From NCBI RefSeq assembly GCF_004115745.1, contig NZ_QXIL01000004.1, forward strand, positions 95,028 to 159,027: DNA of 64,000 nucleotides. The letters run 5' to 3'. The number at the start of each line of letters is the position of its first letter. Position 1 is the stretch's first letter. The notes beneath the pieces were generated by a model. It was not told the origin of the DNA and did no database searches. It saw only the letters and a program-made list of their open reading frames with translations. Origin of the DNA: Levilactobacillus suantsaii (GTDB lineage Bacteria > Bacillota > Bacilli > Lactobacillales > Lactobacillaceae). The translations under genes and the position numbers were made by a program. This document shows, piece by piece, positions 45,280 to 54,028 of this stretch.

Positions 45280-45975
45280 TTAACGTGGCGCATCAGCGTC
45301 GTCTAGCGGTGCCACTAACGCATCGATTTCTGCGGGAAACAGGCCCCGGTAAGTCCCCATAGGCAGATCACCAGGTAAGCTGACCGGACCAAACGCCGTG
45401 CGAGCGACGGGGCCCACCAGGCCTGGTAGTTGCGCGAATTGCGTCAACGCCCCAGTCAAATCATGGGTCACCCCCACTAAGGTGGTGGTCTGTTGAACGG
45501 CCTTGACCTCGGCCGTCAAGCTCTGCCACGCCACCGCCGACCGTAACGCCGTGAGATCTGTGAGGGGCGCGGATAAATGCGCGGTCACCTGACTGGGCCA
45601 GCCCAACGATTGCAGGTCACTCACAAACCGGGAGTCGTCACTGGCGAGGACTAACCCCGTAGCGGTCTTAGGTAAGTCGGCCAAGGCCGTTAACTGCCAC
45701 TGCCGGTCAAAGTCATTGAGCAGGCTACCAAGACTGCGCGGTACGGTGGGCGTCAAGTCGTTTTGAAAGCCCAACGGCCGGTTGAAAATCAAGTATTGGG
45801 GTTGCCGCCCGGTCACCGCCAAACCATCCACACAGATACGGTCTTGTGGTTGAACGGTCGTATGCCCAGCCACGGCCACAGCATCGTTGACGGTCACCCG
45901 TTCTTGGCGCAGTAACCGAAAAATCTGGCGTCGAGTTCCCTGATGGTGCTCAGTCAAGTAACGTTCCAAATTCAT
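45280..45975 (-). CDS. RsuA-family pseudouridine synthase homologue, probably catalytically inactive
   Basis: 231 residues: an N-terminal S4 RNA-binding domain (MNLERYLTEHHQGTRRQIF...) and an RsuA-like domain with YLIFNRPLGF. The family active site GRLDxxTxGLLLLT should follow; here it reads LADLPKTATGLVLASDD, so the catalytic Asp is Pro, the preceding Arg is Asp and a conserved Thr is Ala. The late HQVKRMF segment is also lost (LTQFAQL), while the end FGPVSLPGDLPMGTYRGL is kept. The frame is intact, so I infer a retained non-catalytic RNA-binding role rather than decay. It follows the flippase gene by 12 bases, as the rsuA homologue ytzG follows ytgP in Bacillus. Confidence 0.82.
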   Translation of the reverse strand: MNLERYLTEHHQGTRRQIFRLLRQERVTVNDAVAVAGHTTVQPQDRICVDGLAVTGRQPQYLIFNRPLGFQNDLTPTVPRSLGSLLNDFDRQWQLTALADLPKTATGLVLASDDSRFVSDLQSLGWPSQVTAHLSAPLTDLTALRSAVAWQSLTAEVKAVQQTTTLVGVTHDLTGALTQFAQLPGLVGPVARTAFGPVSLPGDLPMGTYRGLFPAEIDALVAPLDDADAPR

Positions 45976-45987
45976 GCCATATTCCCC

Positions 45988-47631
45988 CTAACGAATTCGT
46001 AACAGGTGGCGAATAACTGCCGCCCGGTGACCCAAGACTTCATCGGCCAACCGGCTACGCAGCGTCGTGTAGACATAGAAGTATCCGCCCACAAGGGCCG
46101 CCACGGCCACCACGATAAAGCTCATGACCCGGCTATCTCCCAAGAACGTGCCCCCTAATACGACGACGATACGAGCCAAACCAAAGGTAATCAATGAAGC
46201 AAGTAAGATGCCATTAGTCCGCTTGGCAATCGTCACATAGTTGATGCCAAATTGGTAATTCAACGAATGGATAATCAAGTAACAAGTCACCAAGAATCCG
46301 AGTCCGGTCGCAACTAGCGGGCCAAAAGTCCCTAAGAAGTAGACTAACGGCCACTGAACCACGAATTTGACCACGGTCCCCACCAAGAAGTACTTAACGG
46401 CACGTCGGTTTTGCGAAATCCCCTGCATCAACGCTGATACCACCGTGTACAGCCCTAAGATAATCGACAAATACGACGAAAAAGCCAGTACCGAGGCGCC
46501 CAACGCTTCTTGGGCGTGCCCGTAAAAGACGATGTTCAACGGTCGGGCGACCGCCGACATTCCCAAGGCACTCGGTAACATGATGAATTCAAACATCAAA
46601 AAAGCGTTCGTCAATTGACCCGAGATTTCTTGTTGGTTGCCACGCGTATAAGCTTCTGATAGTAATGGTACCACGGTGATTGCCAGTGCCGACGCCAACG
46701 AAATCGTAATCATAATGATTTTATTGGCATTGACCCCAAACAACGCGAACAAGTCATTCAAGTAAGCTGCCGAATAATTGCCAGCGGCATGCATGATGGG
46801 CGCGAAGGTGTATTGGTCAATCAATTGAAAGATCGTGATACCGGCCCCGAGGACCACGAAAGGCACCGCTTGGGCGATAATTTCTTTATAGAGTTGCTTG
46901 GCCGGTACGACTAAGGCGTTATCGCTCTGACGTACCAGAGAGTGGAAGTACCGTCGGCGCCGCCAATAGTAGACCCCTAGAATCAAGAGCCCGCATAACG
47001 CCCCGATTGCCGCGGCCAGCGTCGACTGGGAGACGGCCGTGACCCAACTGCCCTTCCAGACACGCATGATCAGAAAGGCCGTTACCAGCATGTAGATGAC
47101 CCGCGCTAACTGTTCGACGAATTGCGAAATTGCCGAGGGGGCCATCTGTTGGAACCCCTGAAAGTACCCCCGCGTAAGACTCATGGTCGGAATGATCAGA
47201 ATCGCCCATGCCAGCGAGTGCAAGACGGGCACCAAGTGCGGATCGCCCCCGGTAAAGAGCGGAGCCCCAAAGAAGAGCAAGGCGGCGATAACGATCCCCG
47301 TCCCGATGGCAATGACTAACCCCCGGCCGTAAAGTTTACGACTGATGCCGTATTCGTTTAGTGCGTTATAGTGGGCCACCTGCTTAGCAATCGCCGAGGG
47401 AACCCCGGCAATCGCCGCAATCAGGAAAAAACTGTAAATATTGTAGCCTTTCCCGTACAGGGCGTTTCCTTGTAAGAAAAAGGTGCCAAACCAAATGCTC
47501 CAGGGAATAATGTACACGGCCCCTAGAATCCGCGAGAAAATACTTCCCGCCGTCATCCAGGCGGATCCCGCCACCATCTGTTCCTGTGCATTTGTTTGCT
47601 CACTGCCCACGTTACCAGACCTTGTCGCCAT
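45988..47631 (-). CDS. Polysaccharide/lipid II flippase, YtgP/MurJ-like
   Basis: A 547-residue MOP-superfamily exporter with about 14 hydrophobic segments. YtgP (Amj/MurJ-related) members flip lipid II or polysaccharide precursors. The start MATRSGNVGSEQ at 47631 has AGGGTG closely upstream; a GTG at 47649 lacks a site. A polar 25-residue N-terminus precedes the first helix. In operon with the RsuA-like gene. Confidence 0.9.
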   Translation of the reverse strand: MATRSGNVGSEQTNAQEQMVAGSAWMTAGSIFSRILGAVYIIPWSIWFGTFFLQGNALYGKGYNIYSFFLIAAIAGVPSAIAKQVAHYNALNEYGISRKLYGRGLVIAIGTGIVIAALLFFGAPLFTGGDPHLVPVLHSLAWAILIIPTMSLTRGYFQGFQQMAPSAISQFVEQLARVIYMLVTAFLIMRVWKGSWVTAVSQSTLAAAIGALCGLLILGVYYWRRRRYFHSLVRQSDNALVVPAKQLYKEIIAQAVPFVVLGAGITIFQLIDQYTFAPIMHAAGNYSAAYLNDLFALFGVNANKIIMITISLASALAITVVPLLSEAYTRGNQQEISGQLTNAFLMFEFIMLPSALGMSAVARPLNIVFYGHAQEALGASVLAFSSYLSIILGLYTVVSALMQGISQNRRAVKYFLVGTVVKFVVQWPLVYFLGTFGPLVATGLGFLVTCYLIIHSLNYQFGINYVTIAKRTNGILLASLITFGLARIVVVLGGTFLGDSRVMSFIVVAVAALVGGYFYVYTTLRSRLADEVLGHRAAVIRHLLRIR

Positions 47632-47880
47632 TTGACACCCTACTTTCACATCATTAAATTAATTAAATTCCCACCAGGTTGTGCCCGGTAATCAAACCAA
47701 TATTATACCACAGCGACTTACTTATCCAACGAGGATTTAGGTTAATTATCCACTTCTTACCCTTCTCAGCGGGACGTCTCCCCTGCGCTTAGCTTACCGA
47801 ACGACTCTAAGAGTGGTATCCTAGAGAGTAGTGAGTTGTTAAGAATTAAGGAGTTACTGTTTTTAAGGAGGCAGGCCAGT

Positions 47881-48204
47881 ATGGCACACACAGCGGCTGG
47901 AGCGACTGCCACTTCGAAGATGCAAATGTCCCCGGAGCGTGCGCAAGAGGTCATCCAGATGGCGAAACGGGTTCGACACAGCTTTCCTGAGTTGAAAACC
48001 TTTTCTGACGAACGACTACTTTACGCGATTTGGCGGAGCTTCAAACGAATCGACCAAACCAGTGATAGTGACTATCACACCATGGCAAAGGTCTTTTTCC
48101 AGGAGTTCGATCGCCATTTACTACATTACGAATTCTCAAGGGCGGGTGAAGACGACGCCGTTCGGCAACGATTCTTCGCCATCATTACGGATCTTTTTCA
48201 ATAA
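47881..48204 (+). CDS. Unknown 107-residue helical protein
   Basis: No family recognised. Mostly helical, with conserved-looking aromatic and acidic positions (FPELKTFSDERLLYAIWRSF, ITDLFQ end). No membrane segment. The ATG at 47881 is preceded by AAGGAGG at 9 bases, which strongly supports this start over the longer open frame. Divergent from the flippase gene; a terminator follows. Confidence 0.72.
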   Translation: MAHTAAGATATSKMQMSPERAQEVIQMAKRVRHSFPELKTFSDERLLYAIWRSFKRIDQTSDSDYHTMAKVFFQEFDRHLLHYEFSRAGEDDAVRQRFFAIITDLFQ

Positions 48205-48227
48205 ATTTAACTTAATGAATGTTGATT

Positions 48228-48266
48228 GTGTCGCGGCGAGGGACTCCCCTCGGCGCGACTTTTAGG
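48228..48266 (+). terminator. Terminator after the 107-residue gene
   Basis: GTCGCGGCGAGGG pairs with CCCTCGGCGCGAC (one mismatch), then TTTTAGG. Confidence 0.8.
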
Positions 48267-48389
48267 TTGCCTCCATATTTCATCGCGTCATCCATTTTGT
48301 GTCGTGGTCATTTAACGGATCAATAGTCATTTAGGGGCATCCACCGCTCAGTAATCGCATGATAACGGGCTTACACGGCCTTTTCAACA

Positions 48390-48419
48390 TTGCTTAACCG
48401 GGCATTTTTGCAGTATACT
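48390..48419 (+). promoter_or_regulatory. Promoter of the flavodoxin-fold gene
   Basis: TTGCTT, 18 bases, TATACT, followed by AGGACT as in two other promoters of this window. Confidence 0.6.
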
Positions 48420-48450
48420 AGGACTAGTTTTAACGAATGGGGGAATTGCC

Positions 48451-49215
48451 ATGCGTTACTTAGCATTACTCGGGAGTCACGAACGATCCGGGATTACCGC
48501 CGACTATTTGCAAGCGGTCTTGAAGGCGCTACCAACTGACGCCAAAATCGAAACCGCCTTTTTGCAGGATTACGACATCTATCCGGACCGTCCTGACCAC
48601 CCGTGCCCGGCACTCGACACCTTAGAGGCTAAGATGGCCGCCAGTGATTTTTGGATCATCTGTGCCCCGACTTATTGGGGTACTCTGTCGGGGGTGATGA
48701 AACGATTCTTTGATTGTATGCGGTTTCGGTTGGTCCGGATGACTAAGGCGGGCGACACTCTGCCTGGTAAGTACAAAAACAAACACTACCTGAGCATGAC
48801 CACCTGCTTCATCGGGTCGTTCGAAAACTTCGTGACCGGCATCACCGACCAGACCTTCGTCACCATTGACCGTGTCCTAACTGGGGCTGGTCTGATCAAG
48901 GTCGGCGAATTCGTCGGGACCGGGACTTGGGGTGCTGACGCCCCAACTCCGGCCAAGCTAGCCGAATGTACCCGGTGGGGCCATAAAATCGCTAACCGGA
49001 CTCGAAAGGATGATAATACCTTGAAACGTTATCTCTTACTGTTTGTTATGATTGCGGCTATGGCCCTCGTCACGATGGGCTTACAGGCCTGGTGGCTTGG
49101 GGTTTTCGCCCCTGGAAAGTTCTGGCTGACCTACGTCAGTTTCGTCATCATCTTCTTTGTCTTGCTGGCCTGCCTGCTACACTTCTTCACCTACGTGCGG
49201 CACCGGCGACGGTGA
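48451..49215 (+). CDS. NAD(P)H-dependent oxidoreductase (flavodoxin fold) with C-terminal membrane anchor
   Basis: Residues 1-180 are a flavodoxin-like FMN reductase domain (LALLGSHERSG, CAPTYWGTLSGVMKRFFD). Residues about 193-250 form two hydrophobic helices (YLLLFVMIAAMALVTMGL and YVSFVIIFFVLLACLLHFF), so the enzyme is membrane-bound with the flavin domain in the cytoplasm. The redox partner is unknown; the anchor hints at quinone or a membrane acceptor. GGGGG lies 7-8 bases before the ATG. Monocistronic. Confidence 0.8.
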   Translation: MRYLALLGSHERSGITADYLQAVLKALPTDAKIETAFLQDYDIYPDRPDHPCPALDTLEAKMAASDFWIICAPTYWGTLSGVMKRFFDCMRFRLVRMTKAGDTLPGKYKNKHYLSMTTCFIGSFENFVTGITDQTFVTIDRVLTGAGLIKVGEFVGTGTWGADAPTPAKLAECTRWGHKIANRTRKDDNTLKRYLLLFVMIAAMALVTMGLQAWWLGVFAPGKFWLTYVSFVIIFFVLLACLLHFFTYVRHRRR

Positions 49216-49238
49216 TGGCCCCAGCTGGCCTTACATAG

Positions 49239-49290
49239 TAAAAGGGTCCTTGCCCAACCGGTAGCTAACCGGTGGGCAAGGACCCTTTTT
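49239..49290. terminator. Bidirectional terminator between the oxidoreductase gene and leuS
   Basis: AAAAGGGTCCTTGCCC and GGGCAAGGACCCTTTT form a 16-bp perfect base with an inner ACCGGT arm; T runs on both strands. Confidence 0.92.
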
Positions 49291-49300
49291 GAGTCAAAAT

Positions 49301-51736
49301 TTAGTTGGCGACAATGTTGACCAGTTTCCCTGGTACGACGATGACCTTACGAACCGTTTTACCTTCGATGTGCGCCTTGACCATGTCATCGGCTAAAGCA
49401 TCCTGTTCGATAGTTTCCTTGTCCGCATCCTTAGCCACCTTCAAGTGCGCGCGAACTTTACCGTTCACCTGAACGACCAGTTCGATGACGTCCTCGACCA
49501 GTTGCTTGGGATCATACGTCGGCCACTTCGCGTAAGCCAACGTCTGGTCGTGCCCCATCAAGGCCCAAAGTTCTTCGGCAATGTGCGGCACGATTGGGGA
49601 AATCAACTTGACGAAGCCTTCCATGTACAATAATGGCAAGCTGTCGGCTTTGTAAGCCTCGTTGATGAAGACCATCAGTTGCGAGATGGCCACGTTGAAG
49701 TGCATCGCTTCGATGTCTTCGGTGACCACCTTGACGGTCTGGTTGTAAATTTTATCCAGCTGACCGTCGTTGATCATAGTGACCCGGTCGCGTAAGTGAT
49801 TGTTTTCATCAATCAACAAACGCCAGACTCGATCCAACCAGCGGTGTGACCCGTTGATGCCTTCGGTACTCCACGGCTTCGAGGCTTCCAGCGGTCCCAT
49901 GAACATTTCGTACAACCGTAACGTGTCGGCCCCATATTGGTCGACGATTTCGTCGGGGTTGATCACGTTGCCCTTGGACTTGGACATCTTTTCGTGGTTG
50001 GTCCCCAGGATCATCCCCTGGTTGACCAGCTTCTGGAACGGTTCCTTGGTCGGCACAACGCCTAAGTCGTAAAGGAACTTGTGCCAGAACCGGGCGTACA
50101 ACAGGTGCAAGACGGCGTGTTCCGCCCCACCAATGTAGAGGTCGACCGGCATCCAGTACTTCAACTTCTCGGGATCGGCGATCATCTTGTCGTTGTGGGG
50201 ATCGACGAAGCGTAAGAAGTACCACGAACTCCCTGCCCATTGTGGCATGGTGTTGGTTTCGCGCTTTCCTTTGCGCCCGTTCTTATCCACCACGTTGACC
50301 CAGTCATCGAGGTTGGCCAAAGGACTTTCCCCAGTTCCTGACGGTTCGAGTTGCTTAGCCGCGGGTAAGCGTAATGGTAATTCGTCTTCTGGGACCAGCG
50401 TCGTTTCGCCGTCTTCCCAGTGGATGACTGGAATCGGTTCACCCCAGTAACGTTGCCGGGAGAAGATCCAGTCGCGTAACCGGAAGTTGACCTGCTTGTG
50501 CCCCGCATCGTGAGCTTCCAACCAGTCGGTGGCAGCAGACATCGCGTCGGCCTTGTTCATGCCGTTTAAGAAATCAGAGTTCACGTGAGGCCCATCGCCC
50601 GTGTAGGCTTCGGTCTGAACATCGACCTCACTACCATCTTCGGGGGCAATGACTTGGATGATTGGCAACTTGAACTTCTTAGCGAAATCGTTGTCCCGTT
50701 CGTCGTGAGCGGGCACGGCCATGATGGCCCCCGTTCCGTAAGACGCGAGGACGTAATCCCCAATCCAAATAGGTAACTTCTTACCGTTGATCGGATTGAT
50801 GCCGTAAGCACCGGTGAAGACCCCGGACTTGTCCTTATTGAGGTCAGTCCGTTCCAAATCGGACTTGCTTTCAATGGCGTCCTTGTAAGCCTGAACGGCA
50901 TCGTGTTGTTCCGGCGTCGTGATTTGGTCGACTAACTCGTGTTCGGGCGCTAAGACCATGTAAGTCGCGCCAAACAAGGTGTCCGGCCGCGTCGAGTAAA
51001 CTTCGATTTTGGTGTCTTCTTGTCCCGCAACCGGGAAGAAGATGCTGGCCCCTTCGGAACGGCCAATCCAATGACGCTGTTGTTCCTTGATGCTTTCTGG
51101 CCAGTCCAAATCGTCGAGGTCTTTCAACAAGCGGTCAGCGTAGGCCGTGATCCGCAAGACCCATTGCCGCATTGGCACTCGGTAAACCGGGTAACCGCCC
51201 CGTTCGGTCTTGCCGTCCACGACTTCTTCGTTGGCCACGACAGTTCCCCCCATGAAGTCGGGCGCCCAGTTGACCATGATTTTGTCTTCGTAGGCTAACC
51301 CCTTCTTGTAGAGTTGTTCGAAGATCCATTGGGTCCACTTGTAGTACGACTCATCGGTGGTGTTGACCTCCCGGCTCCAGTCGTAAGAGAATCCTAACGA
51401 GCGAATCTGTCGCTTGAAGTTCTTGATGTTATGCGCGGTAAAGTCCTTAGGATTGTGTCCCGTCTTCAACGCGTACTGTTCCGCCGGTAGACCAAAGGCA
51501 TCCCAGCCCATTGGGTGTAAAACGTTAAAGCCTTGCATCCGCTTGTAACGGGCCATGATGTCGGTCGCGGTATAACCTTCCGGGTGCCCCACGTGGAGGC
51601 CTTGACCGGACGGGTAAGGGAACATATCTAAGACATAGTATTTTGGTTTCGGTGACTCGTCAACGGCCTTGAAAGTCTCGTTAACACGCCAGTAATGTTG
51701 CCACTTGCGCTCGATAATTTGGTGTTTGTATGCCAA
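49301..51736 (-). CDS. leuS: Leucine-tRNA ligase
   Basis: Class I synthetase. HIGH-type motif in [16 protein letters not shown] and KMSKS in [12 protein letters not shown] are intact; the editing CP1 domain lies between. Start is TTG at 51736 ([16 protein letters not shown]), with AAGGA 10 bases upstream; an ATG 10 codons earlier has no site and falls at the terminator end. 811 residues, typical. Regulated by a T-box with a Leu specifier. Confidence 0.95.
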   Translation of the reverse strand: MAYKHQIIERKWQHYWRVNETFKAVDESPKPKYYVLDMFPYPSGQGLHVGHPEGYTATDIMARYKRMQGFNVLHPMGWDAFGLPAEQYALKTGHNPKDFTAHNIKNFKRQIRSLGFSYDWSREVNTTDESYYKWTQWIFEQLYKKGLAYEDKIMVNWAPDFMGGTVVANEEVVDGKTERGGYPVYRVPMRQWVLRITAYADRLLKDLDDLDWPESIKEQQRHWIGRSEGASIFFPVAGQEDTKIEVYSTRPDTLFGATYMVLAPEHELVDQITTPEQHDAVQAYKDAIESKSDLERTDLNKDKSGVFTGAYGINPINGKKLPIWIGDYVLASYGTGAIMAVPAHDERDNDFAKKFKLPIIQVIAPEDGSEVDVQTEAYTGDGPHVNSDFLNGMNKADAMSAATDWLEAHDAGHKQVNFRLRDWIFSRQRYWGEPIPVIHWEDGETTLVPEDELPLRLPAAKQLEPSGTGESPLANLDDWVNVVDKNGRKGKRETNTMPQWAGSSWYFLRFVDPHNDKMIADPEKLKYWMPVDLYIGGAEHAVLHLLYARFWHKFLYDLGVVPTKEPFQKLVNQGMILGTNHEKMSKSKGNVINPDEIVDQYGADTLRLYEMFMGPLEASKPWSTEGINGSHRWLDRVWRLLIDENNHLRDRVTMINDGQLDKIYNQTVKVVTEDIEAMHFNVAISQLMVFINEAYKADSLPLLYMEGFVKLISPIVPHIAEELWALMGHDQTLAYAKWPTYDPKQLVEDVIELVVQVNGKVRAHLKVAKDADKETIEQDALADDMVKAHIEGKTVRKVIVVPGKLVNIVAN

Positions 51737-51773
51737 ACTGAACTCTTCCTTTCTGTCATCAAACATTGTGTGT

Positions 51774-51999
51774 AAAAAAAGCCCCCAGAATCGGCCACTT
51801 GACCAATTCTGTAGGGCGTTTCAGCGCGGTACCACCTACGTTTTCCCGGTAACCGGGACTCACTAGCGGATAACGGCGCCAAACGCCCACCTTGCGGCAG
51901 AATACACTCGGAGATAAGTTCACAACTTCCGGTCACGGATTTCCAGCCCCATCCGCTCTCTTGTGGCCTTGAAGTTCCTACTACTTCCCGTCAACGTTT
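51774..51999 (-). promoter_or_regulatory. T-box leader of leuS (specifier CTT, Leu)
   Basis: T-box sequence AGGTGGTACCGCGC at 51837-51824, terminator stem from GCCC-ACAGAAT to ATTCTGGGGGC with a seven-T run. GTGAACTTATC places CTT (Leu) at 51918-51916, in the same position relative to GTGAA as TTC in the pheST leader. Confidence 0.9.
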
Positions 52000-52020
52000 A
52001 TTTTATCGGTGATTGTCCTA

Positions 52021-52049
52021 ATCTTAGCAAACCCCCTAGTTAAAAGCAA
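52021..52049 (-). promoter_or_regulatory. Promoter of the leuS T-box
   Basis: TTGCTT at 52049-52044, 17 bases, extended -10 TGCTAAGAT ending at 52021. Confidence 0.65.
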
Positions 52050-52094
52050 GACGCCCCGGGGCTTTTCGCTAAAAAATCTCTTCGCCACCTATGC

Positions 52095-52100
52095 TATACT
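52095..52100 (+). promoter_or_regulatory. Extended -10 promoter of the PAP2-mnmM unit
   Basis: TGCTATACT followed by AGGACT, 35 bases before the GTG start. Confidence 0.6.
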
Positions 52101-52134
52101 AGGACTAAATCTGTCGCAAAGGAGCGATTCATCC

Positions 52135-52764
52135 GTGCCCAAAATTTCGCGTTTGCGCTGGCAACTCACCTGGCTAGCCGCGCTCCTCTTTGGCCTCGAT
52201 CTCTGGGGCGTCGTGACCCACCAAGCCTGGGTCCACGCCCTCGACACGACCGTGAGCCAGGCGATTCGACAACCCGTCTCGACCAGTCTCACCAAATTAG
52301 TGACGGCCATTACCACGACCGGTAACCCCCATGGCACCTTCTGGACCACTGTACTCTTAGCCGCGGGACTCCTCATCTTTCGGCGCTACCAAGGCGCGTG
52401 TTTTTTGGTGGTCAACGTGGTCGTGTTCGCCGTTTTGGGCAACCCGCTGGTCAAACACTTGGTCCAACGGGCGCGCCCGGCCGTGCATCAATTGGTCCAC
52501 GAGACCTCGTACAGTTTTCCTAGCGGTCACGCCATCACTGTGATGGTCTTGTGGGGGTCTGTCATTATTTTGTTGGCTACGACCTTACCGCACCATCCCC
52601 ACTGGCGCCGCCTGCTAATTGGTCTGGCTAGCATCTGGATCATCGTGATGGGCGTCTCACGCGTCTTCGTGGGCGTGCACTACCCCACCGACGTCTTGGC
52701 CGGCTGGTTACTCGGCTTTTGTTGTTTAACGCTTAGCCAATGGTTATTTACCCTAAGGAAGTAA
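52135..52764 (+). CDS. PAP2-family membrane phosphatase
   Basis: A 209-residue membrane protein with about six hydrophobic segments. Phosphatase motifs: KHLVQRARP, SYSFPSGHAIT and SRVFVGVHYPTDVLAG. Such enzymes dephosphorylate undecaprenyl pyrophosphate or phosphatidylglycerol phosphate; which one is unknown. Start GTG at 52135 is 8 bases from AAAGGAG. Its stop is 3 bases before mnmM, so the two are cotranscribed. Confidence 0.88.
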   Translation: MPKISRLRWQLTWLAALLFGLDLWGVVTHQAWVHALDTTVSQAIRQPVSTSLTKLVTAITTTGNPHGTFWTTVLLAAGLLIFRRYQGACFLVVNVVVFAVLGNPLVKHLVQRARPAVHQLVHETSYSFPSGHAITVMVLWGSVIILLATTLPHHPHWRRLLIGLASIWIIVMGVSRVFVGVHYPTDVLAGWLLGFCCLTLSQWLFTLRK

Positions 52765-52767
52765 TGA

Positions 52768-53337
52768 ATGATGAATTTACCCAACGCCTTAACTTATAGT
52801 CATACCCTACTCAAAGACTGCCTCTATCCCGGCGCCACAGTCATCGACGCTACAGTCGGTAACGGCCATGACACGCTCTTCTTGGCCCAAGAAGTCGGTC
52901 CTACCGGCCACGTCATCGGCTTTGACGTCCAGGCGACCGCACTTCAGGAGACCCGTACCCAGTTGACGCTGACCGGGTTGACCCCACGAGTGACCTTACA
53001 CCTGACGGGCCACGAACACGTGGCCACTTATCTCGATGACCAAACCGAAGTCGCCGGCGCCATTTTTAACCTGGGCTACCTGCCTGGCGGTGACAAAACG
53101 CTGATTACCCGGGCCAACACCACGTTGACCGCCATTCAGGCCATTTTACCCCATTTGCCACGCGGGGGACGTATTATCCTGGTGGTTTATGCCGGCCATC
53201 CCGGCGGGCAAGCCGAGGCCACGGCCGTCCACGACTTTTGTGCCGCCTTACCGCAAAAAACGTACCAAGTCCTGCAGTACGGCTTCATCAACCAGGTCCA
53301 CACCCCGCCATACTTACTGGCGATTGAACGCCGCTAA
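52768..53337 (+). CDS. mnmM: tRNA wobble-uridine methyltransferase MnmM (YtqB)
   Basis: Rossmann methyltransferase with motif I VIDATVGNGHDTLFLAQ and LGYLPGGDK. The family YtqB/MnmM converts nm5(s2)U to mnm5(s2)U at the tRNA wobble position in Gram-positive bacteria. 189 residues, typical. Second gene after PAP2. ATGATG gives two adjacent possible starts; 52768 is used. Confidence 0.9.
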   Translation: MMNLPNALTYSHTLLKDCLYPGATVIDATVGNGHDTLFLAQEVGPTGHVIGFDVQATALQETRTQLTLTGLTPRVTLHLTGHEHVATYLDDQTEVAGAIFNLGYLPGGDKTLITRANTTLTAIQAILPHLPRGGRIILVVYAGHPGGQAEATAVHDFCAALPQKTYQVLQYGFINQVHTPPYLLAIERR

Positions 53338-53371
53338 CCACTTTAACCACAATTTAGGCGTTTGTAGCGGC

Positions 53372-53427
53372 AAAGAAGCCGGTAGAAGTTCCCAATCCTT
53401 GAGAACTTTCTACCGACTTCTTTTTTA
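53372..53427 (+). terminator. Terminator after mnmM
   Basis: AAGAAGCCGGTAGAAGTTC pairs with GAACTTTCTACCGACTTCTT (few mismatches), then TTTT. Confidence 0.9.
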
Positions 53428-53487
53428 CTGTGGACGAGTCCCAGGACGCTGTCGCCACCGGGATCTTGAGTCATCACCGTTTCTCAT

Positions 53488-53928
53488 CTATGACGCCGAG
53501 TGATCCGATTTTTCCGCCACCACGTGTTCGACCACGGCCTCGATAGCCGGGACCAGCGGGCTAGTTGCCGTGATGCCTGTCGCGGCAAATTTCTCTTCCC
53601 ACCACGCAATGCGAATCTGTTGAATCGTTTGGACGGCCGTCATGCCGGTCGCTGTGAGTGTTAAGAGCTTGCTTTTGCCGGTTCCCGCCGTTTTCGTGAG
53701 GTAGTCCAACCCAGCCATTTTAGTGACTTCTCGGGTGATAAGCGCCTTATCGATTACCAGCAAGCGAGCTACCTGGTTTTGTGTAAGCTGTGAGTTGTCA
53801 CCAATCACCAGCAAGATACAGGCTGCGGTTTGATTCAACCCTAGCGTTTCGAATTGTTTTTTGGTTTCCTTGTAGAATTGCCGGTGCAGAATCGAAATAT
53901 CCTGCGCCAAATAGCCGATATTTTTCAT
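53488..53928 (-). CDS. MarR-family transcription regulator
   Basis: A 146-residue regulator with the winged-helix core LTQNQVARLLVIDKALITREV and the wing YLTKTAGTGKSKLLTLTATGM. Divergent from alsS, with about 100 bases between the starts that hold a perfect palindrome. By position, it probably represses alsS-budA and itself; the ligand (acetate, pyruvate, phenolics?) is unknown. Confidence 0.9.
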   Translation of the reverse strand: MKNIGYLAQDISILHRQFYKETKKQFETLGLNQTAACILLVIGDNSQLTQNQVARLLVIDKALITREVTKMAGLDYLTKTAGTGKSKLLTLTATGMTAVQTIQQIRIAWWEEKFAATGITATSPLVPAIEAVVEHVVAEKSDHSAS

Positions 53929-53951
53929 GCGATCATTTCCCTCGAGTCAAG

Positions 53952-53984
53952 TGTGTTGACAAATCAACACAGCCGTTTTATCTT
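53952..53984 (+). promoter_or_regulatory. alsS promoter with an embedded MarR operator
   Basis: TGTGTTGA-CAAA-TCAACACA (53952-53971) is a perfect 8+4+8 palindrome. It includes TTGACA (53956-53961), which, 17 bases before TATCTT (53979-53984), forms the alsS promoter. Repressor on this site would cover the -35 box. Confidence 0.8.
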
Positions 53985-54028
53985 TAAACCATACCACGCA
54001 ACTTCAGACTTAACAAGGAGACGACTCG

